DNA of 64,000 bases, taken from NCBI GenBank assembly GCA_032821775.1, contig JAVLRN010000009.1, positions 558,001-622,000 of the forward strand, in the 5' to 3' direction. This document shows, in pieces, positions 1 through 11,321 of this stretch (positions within the stretch are counted from its first letter, which is position 1; every line of letters starts with the position of its first letter). The notes below the pieces were generated by a model, which saw nothing but the letters and a program-made list of their open reading frames with translations, was not told the origin of the DNA and made no database searches. Source of the stretch: Sanguinoderma infundibulare (taxonomy: Eukaryota > Basidiomycota > Agaricomycetes > Polyporales > Polyporaceae). A program made the position numbers and the translations under genes.

Positions 1-1676
1 TCAAGTGCAGTAAGGATTCCTAGTTATGTGGCATTGTCGAATCTAACCTGCTCCCCAACATTCACCGCCACGATTGCGTCAATAAATTTGACACACCGAA
101 TGAAGGTGAACAAACGGGTTACCGTTCGCCTACCCTAATACTTTAGGATCACACCTTGGCCTTCAACTTTTTTGCAAGCACAATCATTTCCGAGACGGGG
201 AGACTGCCGGTCTCTGTTGCTTCTGCCTGTCAGGTCAGACCGCCTTTGGTGCCCCACCAGCAAGGAAGCACTAGAAGAAGCCCATGTTAGAAAGCTACTG
301 CCAGAAGGTGCGGCTTCTGGACGGCCGTGACATACTCAGGTTGCGGTACGTGTTTATAGTCTTCGTATGGTTCATCGTAGTTTCATGACGTTGCAAAAGG
401 ATGACGAACCTCTCGCATTACCTAGCATAGAAAAACGTCAAGTCGAAAATTACCGATTCCTCGAACTCTTCCCGGTAGAAGATATACATGACGCCCACGA
501 CCTGACCAACCTCGCGGTATCTATAGTGTACTCAAATCTCAATCCTCTGATGTCTTACCTTTTCTCCAGTTGCCGCAGATTTCAGCGCTGTCACGGCTCG
601 AAGCAGTAGTAAGTACCTTTCACTTGCTTGACGCGTTTCCAGTCTTAGTGCTATATTTGAAGAATCGACCGCATCCTATTGTTTGTGGAATCCTGCATTC
701 GACCTGAGACAAGCGGGCTAACATCACACAATGGCTGCATGGCAGACGGCAAAATGTTGATATCGAGGCACGTCGTCGCTCCGCCCCAATGGCCCAGAAG
801 AGTTGCTGTGCTTTGTTCGCATATTCTAACGCCGCATGATTTCATACCAGTTCAAAAAGGCGACCGTTGGATGGCCCAGTTTTCTCCGGTTAGTAGTAGC
901 ACTAAAGCTCACTGTATTCGTAGAATTATACAACACTCACTCCGTACGTATAGGTGGGACCATGCCGTCGCACGACTTATCAGTCAAGTCCATTCTTCTG
1001 TTCAAATAGCCGTAGTACTCATCGTTACGCTCGTTAGCCCATGTGGTCGTGATTCGAACGCAGGTCCAAAGGTGGTTAACGGCACTATTCGTGCACCTCC
1101 GAGGTTTCGCTGAAGAGACGAGACAACAGTGCAAAATCAGGTCTTGCTGAGCTCGAGGAGGACGCTGTTCCAAAGACGAATGCAGGATGGTGTTCTATCG
1201 GTTCGTGACAAAGTTCCTTGATGACTATGGACGCCAGCTTTGAGTGATCGCCTCGACGTATGTTCCGCATCTTCTACCTCGCAGTGACGGGGTTCTCGCG
1301 GCTGAACGGAGGCAATGAGTAAGAGTTTCTGTCACAGATATCCGTCTACTGCGATGTATTAACGCGACTTGGTATAGGTGCGTGTTGGACTTTAACCTGT
1401 TGAAACACAGGTTGCAAACAACCGCGTTGGGTTAAGCATGTTGGCACATAAGGCAGTGGAAGCGCACCTCCCAGACTAGGAGCGCATGCGGTAGTCTGCG
1501 ACGAAGCGAGCAGGTGGGTGAATGTCTGAAAAACTGAGTAAGGACGCTCACCAACCTCGCCATCCTGGTTCGAATTTGAGCGCCTCAGGGCAAACACGCG
1601 AACACAACCATCGCGCCTTTATTACCCGTCTTGCGCTCAACCGTATCCCACTTGTTCTCTCCTTGTAACCACCACC
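1..1676. other. Stretch with no supportable gene
   Basis: Only short open frames occur here on both strands, and none shows a recognisable domain or a chain of exons with matching splice phase. It contains the upstream region of the F-box gene that starts at 1677. A run of C/T and CCACC immediately precedes that ATG. No repeats, tRNA-like B boxes with pairing stems, or transposon remains were identified. Confidence 0.5.
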
Positions 1677-4252
1677 ATGCCTCCTCCCCCCAAGAAAGCA
1701 AAACTCGATCTTCCCCCACTGGGTCCGTCATGGTCCTGGACGAGCGACGAGCCGCCACCACCAAACCAACTGGCGATAATTAAGAAACCCCGCAGACCTC
1801 AAAGGCAGGAGGATTTGGGAGTCAACATTTTGAAGACCATGCCCTTGGATGTTCTTGCGGAGGTGCGTAGTATCCCACCGCCATCTCCTCTACGACCTCT
1901 TGAGTGCTAAGTGGCCACCCCTGCGGACGCACTACCCCAGGTCTTCAGCCACCTCCATCCGAGGGACCTCCTCACCCTTGCACGGACCAGCAAGGACTTC
2001 AGAGAGGTGCTCATGAACAAGTCCAACGGCGAGTGGTTCTGGAAAAAGTCGCGAAATTTGGTGGGGCTGCCTCAACCACCACATGCGATGAGCGAGCCAG
2101 CCTTCGCGAACCTGTTGTTCTCGAACCACTGCCATGTGAGATCCTCCGCCACCATCACGCCCCGTACCCCTTTCCGCTCATCCTTGCGTTCATTTTCCAG
2201 GATTGTGGTGATGCAAGGACTGGTAACCACCAGATTCTCTGGCCTATCCCGGCCCGGTACTGCAGGGAATGCAGAAGATACTCGTGAGTAGAACTCCGCG
2301 TTGTTGTGTTCTCTGCACCGAAGTGGACCCCACAACTTATTCGTACCGCAGGTTAGGGCCCACCAAAGACGCAGAACTGGCGTCTTTGGCGGACAAGTGC
2401 ATTCTTCACACTCGATTGGAGTACGTGTTTCTATTATGTTTTCGTGAACGCAGAAGAACTGATAGGTCCGGTGTTAGTGGCAAGGGTCCAAAGCTATGGC
2501 ATAAGCCAGAGATGGACGAGATGACACAGAAATTAGTGGCTATCGCGGACGATGACGAAAGGGATCGATATGTTCAAGAAAGGATTAACTACGTCGTGGC
2601 GTGGAAAGAGGTATGTACTCGTCCTCAGCATTCTGAAAGTCGGACGACCCTAAAATTGTTTTTGGCGCAGGCTGCCCCGAAGCTCGTAGCGTGGTTGAAG
2701 GACTATCAGCATAAGCTTGCGGTTGAAGAAGACGTGCTGCGGAAAAAGTGTTGCGTCGGGTGCGTCGATCTCAGTCAGGTGCGGTCTTCGTGTCGCTTAC
2801 ATTTTGCTAGTGTCCTGGCGCGGTTACGTACAAAGGGCTGGGACAAGGTGATCGACTGGATGACTTCAGAAGATCTTGAGCAGTTCTCCGAGCTGGAGGT
2901 GCTATCTCCAGCACGCAAGGTGGACGACTTTGCAGGTGAGCCTCTAATCTATTCTCTCCTGGTTGCAGCTATTCACGGACAACAGCCTACCCGAGCCTCA
3001 TGAGGGAAATTTATGAATTTATGCAAATGTTCCGCAACCGCAACTTCCTCGACGAGTACCGGAAGCGGGTGCGTTCGCGAATGCCGCTGGTAGAACGGGC
3101 ATTGTGCGAATATCGACGGTCCAAAGGGGTAGAAGGCGCGGAACGTGAGGGGGCCTGCGGTCTGCGATTCGGAGACCTCGTCGCCAGGCCTGCGGTCCGA
3201 CAGTTGTTAGAAGACAAGTCCCCCGACTTGACGCGGGACGCGATCCTTTCCCGTTTGGTCGAAATTATCCCTTCGGCCGTCGTTGAATGGGAAGCGGAGT
3301 GTCGGTCTCAACTCCTCGACATTGCGCGAAGGAGTCTCCTGGACTCGGACACGGTCCTCACCGACGAAGCCCTCGACCTTGCAGTTGTCTCCTTCCAGTG
3401 CGATGACTGCTTCTATTTGAATGGAGAGTCTCTGCGTTGGCCTCAGATCCTTTCGCATCGGTGTCTGCGCCACGAATTCCACGAACCACCGAAGTCGGAA
3501 ATTTATGAGTGCGAAGCTGGGAAATACAAGGTCAAGTTTGGGTGGCAACACTCGAAGTGGTCGCCCTATGGTCGCCCTTGGGACCCGATGCAAGAGCTGC
3601 GAGCCCTTGTCAAGTTCGCGACGCCGATTGAGTCCGGGTCTGAGGTCGTCTCTGCATGCGGGTTAGACCCGAAGACGGCGACGTGGCAGGATATGGACCA
3701 GACCGAGGCTCGTTTCACATGCCGCATCTGTTCTGAGACGGAGCCCCGGAGGGAGGTATACAACTGGGCCGGTATGGTGAGTGCCGTTGATGTGCTCGTC
3801 ATGTATCTCTCGAGCTGACACGGCGTGTAGATCGGTCATGTGGCAATGAGGAGACTCAGAGGCGAGGATGGAGGTCACACCGCTCCGGGAGAGCATTGGA
3901 CACGCCTGCCCGACGAGCAGGCCGCGCAAGCAAAGGCGCTCGAGTCGCTGGCGAGCTCGACGAGCTATAGATGCACCTGGTGCTACGATCTATGCCATAT
4001 CAACAGAATCCGGCAGCACGTTATGCTGTGGTAAGCGTCTTTGTCTGTAGTATCATCCCCGAATGTTCGCTGATCAACCTCTCCGTTTTCCCTTGCATTG
4101 CTAGTCACGAGCAGGCCAGCCCGAAGGCCGGTGAAGATTACTTTTGTGAAACGCCCATTCGGAGAGTGCACATGTACTCTGACAGGTTGGAAGAGGATCT
4201 GGAAGCCCAGCAGGAGGTCCGGCAAGGAAGGGCGTTCTTTGCCAGGTTTTAA
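1677..4252 (+). CDS. F-box domain protein with cysteine motif
   Basis: This is a probable SCF ubiquitin-ligase substrate adaptor of the large mushroom F-box family. Eight or nine exons join in frame: 1677-1862, 1941-2135, 2201-2283, 2352-2610 (with a possible 33-base intron at 2421-2453), 2671-2935, 2986-3776, 3831-4030 and 4105-4252. The product is about 697 aa. The N-terminus is Pro/Lys rich and is followed by the F-box, split by intron 1 (LDVLAE / VFSHLHPRDLLTLARTSK). A CxxC-like pair follows (HCHDCGD ... YCRECRR), resembling the zinc-ribbon often found after the F-box in this family. The remainder is helical and charged. Intron 2936-2985 is fixed by phase; a nearer acceptor at 2968 would hit a stop. 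The last exon is the least certain. The target protein is unknown. Confidence 0.75.
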
Positions 4253-4881
4253 GGATGTCCCCACAGAGAAATCTTCGGCGCCCATAGAAGCCTCCGGTGT
4301 ACGCCGCAAACCCATCCGCTCAATGTTCGGACCCCCGCACTCTACCGTCCCGCACCGACACTCCCTCAAGGCCTCCCACTATAGCGATTCGACACGTTTG
4401 AGCTTCCCAGCTGCTTCATGACTCGGACACTTTTTTCCCTCTCTCACGGACTCTGCATGTATCGTTAGTTACCCCCACCCTTGTTGTACATCACCCTAGG
4501 ATAGCCCCGCATTAGCACTGTACAGGCAGTGGCAACTTCGGCCGTACCGGCCTCCATGCCACTATAATCAATGAATCTATCCATCTATCTATCCGATCTC
4601 CGTCCACATCAGCCATAAGTTAGTCGATTGGTTGTCGCGCTATACGAGCATTCCTCTTACATGACATCCTAATGCAACGCTCGAAGGTCGTGATGATTAC
4701 ATGCGAATCAATTGTGAGTGGGGTGCGGGGACTACGCTACAACAACGGTCTCATACATCTTCAACATGCTATATACTTCCCAACATAGTCTCCGGTGTAC
4801 CCATCGTCCAGCTAGATGTGTGTGACGTGACGGTAGTGTGAACTAATACGAACGACGCGCCCCAGGCAACATGCCCAGCGC
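4253..4881. other. Spacer between convergent F-box and SND1 genes
   Basis: No coding sequence is supported. It should hold the two 3' untranslated ends, because the F-box gene ends at 4252 (+) and SND1 ends at 4882 (-). A short run of ATCT repeats (near 4580) is visible; nothing else stands out. Confidence 0.5.
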
Positions 4882-7800
4882 CTAGTCGTCCTCCTCGACG
4901 TCGCCAAACTCGAACATGCCCGCACGGTCGCGCTTCGCGGTGGCGATCGCCTCCTGGAGCTTCTTGACCATGCCAGGGTACGCCGAGAGGTACCTGCACC
5001 CCTTCTTGTCGACGGTCGCAAAGCCTTCGCGGACGAGGTCGGCGTTGACGGACGCGTGGAGGTCGTTGGCAGCGTCGGGGTCGTTGGGATCGATGATGCG
5101 GAGGTGGAGGAGCTGGCCCTCCTTCTGGTCGATGTTCGCGATGAGCTTGCGGCCCTCGCAGAGCGCACGGAAGCGGTCGACGGCCTCGTCGTGGTACTCG
5201 CTCTCCGATGCGACCAGCTTCACGAAACTAGCGGACGCTCGGTCTCAGACGGGAGGCGAACAGAAGGCAAGAAGGGACGCACCTGAGGCGCGCATCGTGC
5301 GCCTGACCAGGGAGGGAGCGGAACTTGGGGTCGAGCGGTCGGATGTCCGCGAAGCGGACCGTGTCTTGGTTGCCGTAGTCGATAAACGTCACCTCGGCCT
5401 CCTTCTTGACGGGCGAAGCGCGGCGGACCTTGGCGCGGTACCACTGGCCATCGGAGAACTTTGCCGAGACGAGGTCACCGCCCCTGGGAGCGAACCCGGG
5501 CGGGGCGGCGACGGTCCTGTGGTGAAGGGAAAAGTCGCGCATGAGCTTCTCGAGGGATGCGATGCCCTCTGTGTTGAGGATCTGGACCGAGAACGCAAAC
5601 GACGGCTTCGTCCGAACGTCGCTAATGATAACGTCGAGGTACTCCGTCCTAAGCGCACTGTTCGTGTCTTCCTTCGGGGCTTCTACGGCCTGCTCGGCCT
5701 GCTCGTCGTGGTCCTTCCACATCTGCGCAGGGCACCTCAGTTCACCAGGCTCCGGTTAGCGGCGCAAGCGACTTACGTTACGCTTTGCGTTCTTGGCCTC
5801 GGCCTGGAAGCACAGATGACGCATTGAGCAACCTCGTCTGGACACGAACATGACCGGTGTCAATTTAAACGCACCTCTGCGTCATACAGCTGTTTCGCCC
5901 ACGACAGGTTCTCCGCCGAGTAGCCGTGCACGCTGGCGAGTCCCTCCTTGACGAGCGTGATGGCAGCATTCTCGGTCTTGTTCAAGTATAGCGCTCCGAT
6001 GAACCCGCCAGACTTGTCTGCGTCATGAATCTCAATCTCGACGTCACGCTGCATGTATCGACGGGTGGCGAACTCCGAAGCCTCTGGCCCAAATGGTTCG
6101 CTGGCTTCCGATGGGTTGCGTGCTGTGCGGGGTGCACGAACGCCGCTGAGGACCAACGTCAGCACCTGGTTGTCTTTGGGCAGGAAGATCCTGGAATGAA
6201 GACGTCAACAACATATGTGATGCAATGAAACATTGACGCACTTGAAGCGCGATCCTGCGGCAACATAATCGACTACAGCAGGAATGCGGCCTTGTCGCTT
6301 GAAGCCATTGACGAATGTCGCTGCGCGGTGTGCGGACTGATCCAGAATTTATGAGCACGTTACAACACGCGCCCTCTTCACACCCCGAACTTACCTCGGA
6401 GATGTTCAATGGTGCCTTGGGTGCTGGTTGCTCCTTGCCGGAGTGGATGCCGCGGGTTTCTCCTGCTGCTCTGCAATGGCGAACGAGGATCAGCTGCGCC
6501 ATTTGACACCTACAGTACTCAAACTCACGCTTGCTCGGCTGCCATCAGCTTATCGTAGTCGGGTGAACGGTCTTCGTCGTCACGCTTATGGCGGACGGCG
6601 CTCGCGAGACCCTTCTCGATGAGCTGCTCGGCGATGTTCCTATGGCCATCGCCTCAGCTCAGACACCAAGCAGCGATCGCAGGACGACTAACGCGTTTTG
6701 ACCGCCATAACGGATCGTTGCGCATTCGCGCTCCTCGAACTCGCCCTCGCGCGGGCGGAGAAAGTCGACGTGGACCTTGACGTGCTTGCCGATGAGACGC
6801 TTGCGCAGGAACTCGCGGGCTTCTTGCGCGTAGTAAGCCTGCTTCGGATCCGAGAGTCTGACAGCATTCCGCAAGTCGTGAGAAGTCAGCGAAACTGAGC
6901 CCTATCAGGAGAAGCACCGACTTTGGCCCACGCGTCGAGCTCAGCTGCAATCTCCTCTCCTTTCCGCTCTCGCGCTCGACGACGGAGATTTGGTCAGCGC
7001 TCCATACTCGGATGACCGTCGCGTCGAATTGCCGGGCGTTCCCATTGATCGCAGTTCCGTTCGACTTCGCGGACGGTGCGGGAGCATTTGCGTACAGGTA
7101 GATGCGCTTCTCTTTAGCGGTCTTCTCGGCCGCACGGAGACGCTCCATGCCGCCGCTGCTTGCGAGCATACCGGCGTGCCAGTCGACGACTCGTGCGAGA
7201 CCATTAGCGACGAGATGTTCTGCGACGTTTCCAGCTGGATGGAGTACTGCAAGGACGTTGAGATGTGGTGTTCATGATGAGTGAGGCATCGACTTACCAG
7301 TGCCAATGAAGATCGACGCCGGTGGTGGCGCTGTGGTATTAGCACCCGTTTGGAACGGAGTAGCGGCAACATTAGGAAGAGACAAAAGCTGCACACGGAC
7401 GTATCGTTGCAATAGACGAGATTCCGTAAAGAATTTTACCTGCGACAGATCGGGACCTTTAAGAAGACGTTTCATAACGCGTTTTCTCGTAACATACCTC
7501 CTCTCCACATTGCTCAGTTGTCTCGCCAGGCTTGCTTGCAATGCGGGCGCATCGTACCCCAGCAAGCGTGACGTTGACGAATTGGTGATCACCATCAGGC
7601 ATGAGGAGACGGATGCGGAGAGTTGAGCCATCTTTGACTTGCTCCACGAGACCTGATCAACACGTTGTTCAGGGTGAGACATCTGACGTTACAAGGATTC
7701 GGGCGTGATGGCTTCACCATCAATCTGCTGGCCCTTCCACTCGGTGATGAACCCTTGCGAGTCTTGTGGCATCGAGTAGTGTGTCGCGTGCGCCTGACGT

Positions 7801-8632
7801 AGGCGAAACGTCAATGCAACATTCCCCAACAAGACGCCCGCAAGACAACACGAAGCGCAACGAAAAGCGCGACGCGCGCAAATGGAACGCGAGGGGGCGC
7901 ACCTTTGGACCATGCGGGTTCCAAACGCCCTTCCCAGCAGAACGCGCCTCTGCCTCGAGATCCTTCTTGCGAAGATCCTCGTCAGTAGAATCGCGCTTGA
8001 GGTCCTTGAGCTTCGCCCAACCGTTCTTGACCAGCTCCGACGCGAGGTCGACCCCGTTGATCTCTGCTGTGCCGATGTCGCGCGGGACGTCGTCGCTGGC
8101 CGGCAGGGAGTGCGTAGACGCGAACGTGATGGGCTTTCCGACGGCGAGAGCGCGGAGGAACTCGCGTGAGTCAAATGCCCAGTCCTAGTGGGGGTGGGGG
8201 ACCTCGAACGTGAGTCGCGCGGACAGCGACCGCGTATTCCGAGAGCACGCACCTCGTCCTCGCGCGTCGACGTGCCCATCCGTGGCGCTTGGATGTCCGC
8301 GAGGTGCAGGACGCTGGAGCGCCGGAGCGCGCGTCAGAACGAACCTGATGCACACGACCACTCAAGTAACACGATAGCTCACCGCTCTTTGGGGGGCTGG
8401 CCCTGCGGCCCAGGGTTTCCGCGCAGGAGGAGGGAGTCACCGGAGATCACGGCTGGTTACTCGATGACGTTCAGGACACAGCACGAAGAGGAGAGACAGA
8501 AGCGATGGATTCCATACATTTCACGATCTGCAGTTTGTCGCCGCACGCATTTTGGAAGGGTTGAGATCAGCCAGAGTGGTCGTGCATGGTGCCCGCCGGG
8601 CAGCGCAAGTCGCTCACCGCTTTCATAGCCAT
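4882..8632 (-). CDS. Tudor staphylococcal nuclease (SND1/p100)
   Basis: Multi-exon gene for the conserved RNA-binding protein with four tandem staphylococcal-nuclease-like (SN) folds, a Tudor domain and a fifth SN domain. In other eukaryotes it acts in RNA silencing, splicing, stress granules and decay of edited RNA. SN-type stretches read from 8.4 kb downwards, including ISGDSLLLRGNPGPQGQ, LHLADIQAPRMGTSTRE, and the repeated pattern 'Y..EA.EFLRKRLIGK.V.V' at 6.7-6.9 kb. The Tudor core (SAKFSDGQWYRAKVRRA ... EVTFIDYGNQDTVRFADI) lies at 5.28-5.48 kb. The C-terminal SN half ends in an acidic FGDVEEDD tail. The proposed start is ATG at 8632 (MAMKA). Its short first exon does not join the next exon in phase with a standard splice, so the exact 5' end is open. 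A divergent neighbour, bS6m, starts 208 bases away. Confidence 0.9.
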
Positions 8633-8840
8633 TGTTGGAAGCAAGATATGCCGAATAGATGGGACGCGAGGCAGGAGACGGGGTGGATGATGGAGAACGG
8701 GAGCAAGGTTTGGAGAGTCGTAGAGGGCGTTGCAGCGCGTCTGCCAGCACTTGCTTTTCCGGGCCACGTGGAGCGCACGCCGCAGTCTCCAAGTCCAACT
8801 CGCCGTCGTCTGGACCGCGTCCGTCGTGCTTGCCACCATC
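8633..8840. promoter_or_regulatory. Divergent promoter of SND1 and bS6m
   Basis: This 208-base gap lies between the proposed start codons of SND1 (minus strand) and the mitochondrial ribosomal protein gene (plus strand). Both 5' untranslated regions and promoters must fit in it. No TATA box is evident. A polymorphic-looking overlap of leader sequences is likely. Confidence 0.5.
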
Positions 8841-9316
8841 ATGCCGTTCTACCAGCTCGTCTGCATCGCCGCGCACTACCCCGAATATGTCTGTCGTGCC
8901 TACGAACTTGCTGTGGAAGACCTCTGCTGATTCACAACCAAACCTTGCAGAGACACATCAAGGACCTCGTCACCCGCGTCGCGTCGCACGTTCTGGACAA
9001 TGGCGGCGTAGTTCGCCAGCTCGACTCGTGGGGCACGCGCACCCTTCCGCAGCGTATGCGGAGAAACAAGCAGTATTACTTGATTGGCGAGTGCGTGCCC
9101 AATTCTTTTGCGTCTGTGAACGGTTCTGGACATGAATCCTCCCGTGACAGCTATTGGACCATGCAGTTCGATGCTTCGCCAGCGACATTGCGCGGGCTGA
9201 ACACCATCATGCGACATGACCCCCGAATAATTCGATGGACCAACCTCAAAATGGGCGAAAAGTTGTCCGATGTACAAGCGCATGCGGAGACGACCACTCA
9301 CGAGAGGCTAGCATGA
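8841..9316 (+). CDS. Mitochondrial ribosomal protein bS6m
   Basis: Encodes the small-subunit mitochondrial ribosomal protein of the bacterial S6 family (Mrp17 in yeast). Three exons join without phase conflict: 8841-8888, 8951-9090 and 9151-9316, giving 117 aa, the usual size. The N-terminus MPFYQLVCIAAHYPEY is the first strand of the S6 fold. It is followed by a helix and GGVVRQLDSWGTRTLPQRMR, the typical 'G.v..l..wG.r.L.y...' S6 motif. The second half YWTMQFDASPATLRGLN and RHDPRIIRWTNLK completes the ferredoxin-like fold. There is no long cleavable presequence, as is common for this protein. It is expressed from a promoter shared with SND1. Confidence 0.9.
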
Positions 9317-9488
9317 TCTTTCGACTTCGACCGCCAATGCCTCCCTGGTCCGTCCACTTAATCCCCTCGACCCGTGGTCTTCACGCGCAGCGATATCGAC
9401 ACTCAGCTTAGACGGGAACCACCATCTTTATGTTATTGGTTCGTCCATGTATTACTGCTCTCCATAATTGCAACGGCTCGCCCCTACT

Positions 9489-10714
9489 TCACCGTGTCAC
9501 TCGCTCCTGGACCCATTCTACTACGCGAGACAACCCCGGGACAGCCTGGACTCCGGTCAAACTCTCCCCTGGCTCCTTCCGCTCCTCGTCGCCTGCCGGT
9601 CCAGGCCTGCGCACCAGCAGCGCCTGCAGCCCACACGCTTTCGCGCCAAGGTAATCGCTGATGAAAAATGCCGGGTCACCCATACGTAAGGCTTCTGCAC
9701 ACAAGCTTCACACCCGTCACCCGGGAGACGGTACGCACCATTCTAGCTCGTCCCCGACGTGCACCGTCTCCCCGGGCTTGGCACCCAAACGCTCGCAGGC
9801 GCGCCGGAATATTTCGCACGAGGGCTTCTCCACGCCCTCTTCTTCGCTGAGAAGTACCGTGTCGAGGTAGGGCATGATGCCGAGGTCTTCAATCACAGCC
9901 CCTGCGGTCACGGTGGCTGTAGTCAGCACTCAAAGACGTCCCAGCGAAACCGTCCGCGGACTTACTCATGCGCGCATCTGTGTTGCTGATGACTGCGGTG
10001 CGGACGTTGAGCTCTCTAAGCCGGCGCACTAGGAATGCAAAAGCATGCCGGCATGGATAGAGTTAGAGTTGCAAGGGTTGGAAAAGTCAGACGAAGGCGC
10101 GGAGCGCAGGCGGCCGTACGTACGTGCGGGGAGCGTATCATCGAAGAGCTTGTACCCCTCTCGCGAGCTGAAACGCGTGAGCAGTCGCGGGACGATCGCG
10201 CCAAGGGCACGGTCGACCGCTTCGCGTTGGTGGAAAAGCAATGTTTGATCAGCCTGCAATCTTCGAGGCCCATGTGCAGAACGGTTGTGGGGTACGTACC
10301 TTGGGCGTCCGCCCCCGCACCTATCGCTGTTCTTCTGATGACATCTCGCCACCACTCTTCTGCCCCGTCACGGTACGCGGGCTGTTCTCGTTGGACCTGC
10401 TTGAGTGCTTCGGAGGTGATGCCATCCGCGTTTCAAAGCCAAACGGACCCAGATCGAAGCAAGCCAACAGTCCGATAACGAACGAACGATGAAGGCCACG
10501 CCCCACGCGTCGGCGAAGATTTTCAGCGAAATGCTCGCGCGAGAAGGACTGCGAACATCACGGTGTATGTACCGGTTTTGAAGGACCGCTTGAGCGCGTC
10601 GGGCTCGAGGACACCGAGGTCGGGCTCGAACGTTTGCGAGTACTGGACGTAGATGGGCAGACGGGGGGTGACGATGGTGTGGAGTGCGTCAAATGTGACG
10701 AGCCTGATAGCCAT
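9489..10714 (-). CDS. HAD-superfamily hydrolase (HDHD3-like)
   Basis: Multi-exon minus-strand gene from ATG at 10714 to a stop at 9489. HAD motif I is near the start (RLVTFDALHTIV) with the nucleophilic Asp. The usual second Asp of DxDxT is not there (D-A-L-H-T), as in haloacid dehalogenase-like branches that are not phosphatases. Motif II is VISNTDARM at about 9.97 kb. Motif III Lys lies in EEEGVEKPSCEIF. Motif IV is split by an intron (VHVGDELE / CDYLGAKACG, the GD....D pattern). The C-terminus ends with a helix RVVEWVQERV. The domain order matches the HDHD3-like branch of the family. The substrate cannot be deduced. Confidence 0.8.
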
Positions 10715-10939
10715 GGATTCCGACGAGCTGGGTGTTGACCTCAAGCATTCGCCGTCGTGGACGTCGAAGAGAGAGATTACATAGGACTGGCTCCTCGGAC
10801 CACATCGGCAAACCGGACCGTGTTTAAGCGCCGTTGGACTTAGTCGTTTTGCTGGCAGCCATTTGCAGAGTCTCATGAATAACTCACTAATGTCTTTCTG
10901 CGGTCACTGCTTACTAGGGGGGTAACGGCGCGAGGGCTG

Positions 10940-11150
10940 AGGGAACCTGAAACAGATCGGATGCGGCTCATCTCTTCCAGTCTTCCATCTCTTCTCCAGA
11001 TCCTCAAAACGGACAGATCCTTGTCTGCATCCCTCGAGCAATTTTTGTGCCCCACGGTCCTCGGACCCAAGCTCCTGAACGCCCCGGGTGTTTTAGAGCT
11101 CGGCGAGGAAGTCGTAGAGTGCAGGCACGGGGACTCGAGGTAGATGTTGG
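10940..11150 (-). pseudogene. Possible decayed coding fragment
   Basis: On the minus strand one frame reads like protein (LYDFLAEL, then after an in-frame TAA, GVQELGSEDRGAQKLLE, RFEDLEKRWKTGRDEPHP). The stop codon and the lack of a supportable start or exon chain suggest a relic. An intron across the stop is an alternative. The family was not recognised. It lies upstream of the HAD gene on the same strand. Confidence 0.3.
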
Positions 11151-11268
11151 GGTCCGCGCGCGTGTTCGATTGTTGTTCGCGGGGCTATCGCAGGTGGTAC
11201 GTGGGCAAGTGGTTATTTAGACCTGCTGCACACGCCACAGATGCTAAATTTTGGAGATGCAAGTCCAA

Positions 11269-11321
11269 ATTTAGTCCGGCTGCTTGCCTGGAGGTCCTCC
11301 AGGCAAGCAGCCGGACTAAAT
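11269..11321. repeat. Perfect 53-bp palindrome
   Basis: Two 26-base arms (11269-11294 and 11296-11321) are exact reverse complements around a single T at 11295. The left arm begins ATTTAGTCCGGCTGCTTGCC. Just left of it, 11244-11270, there is a second imperfect A/T-rich inverted pair (TAAATTTTGGA ... TCCAAATTTA). No transposase gene is nearby. It may be a foldback or MITE-like relic. Confidence 0.85.

Noticed and set aside
1040..1075. tRNA-like B box (TTCGAAT)
   Set aside because: The T-stem does not pair and no anticodon arm or A box is present at the right distance.
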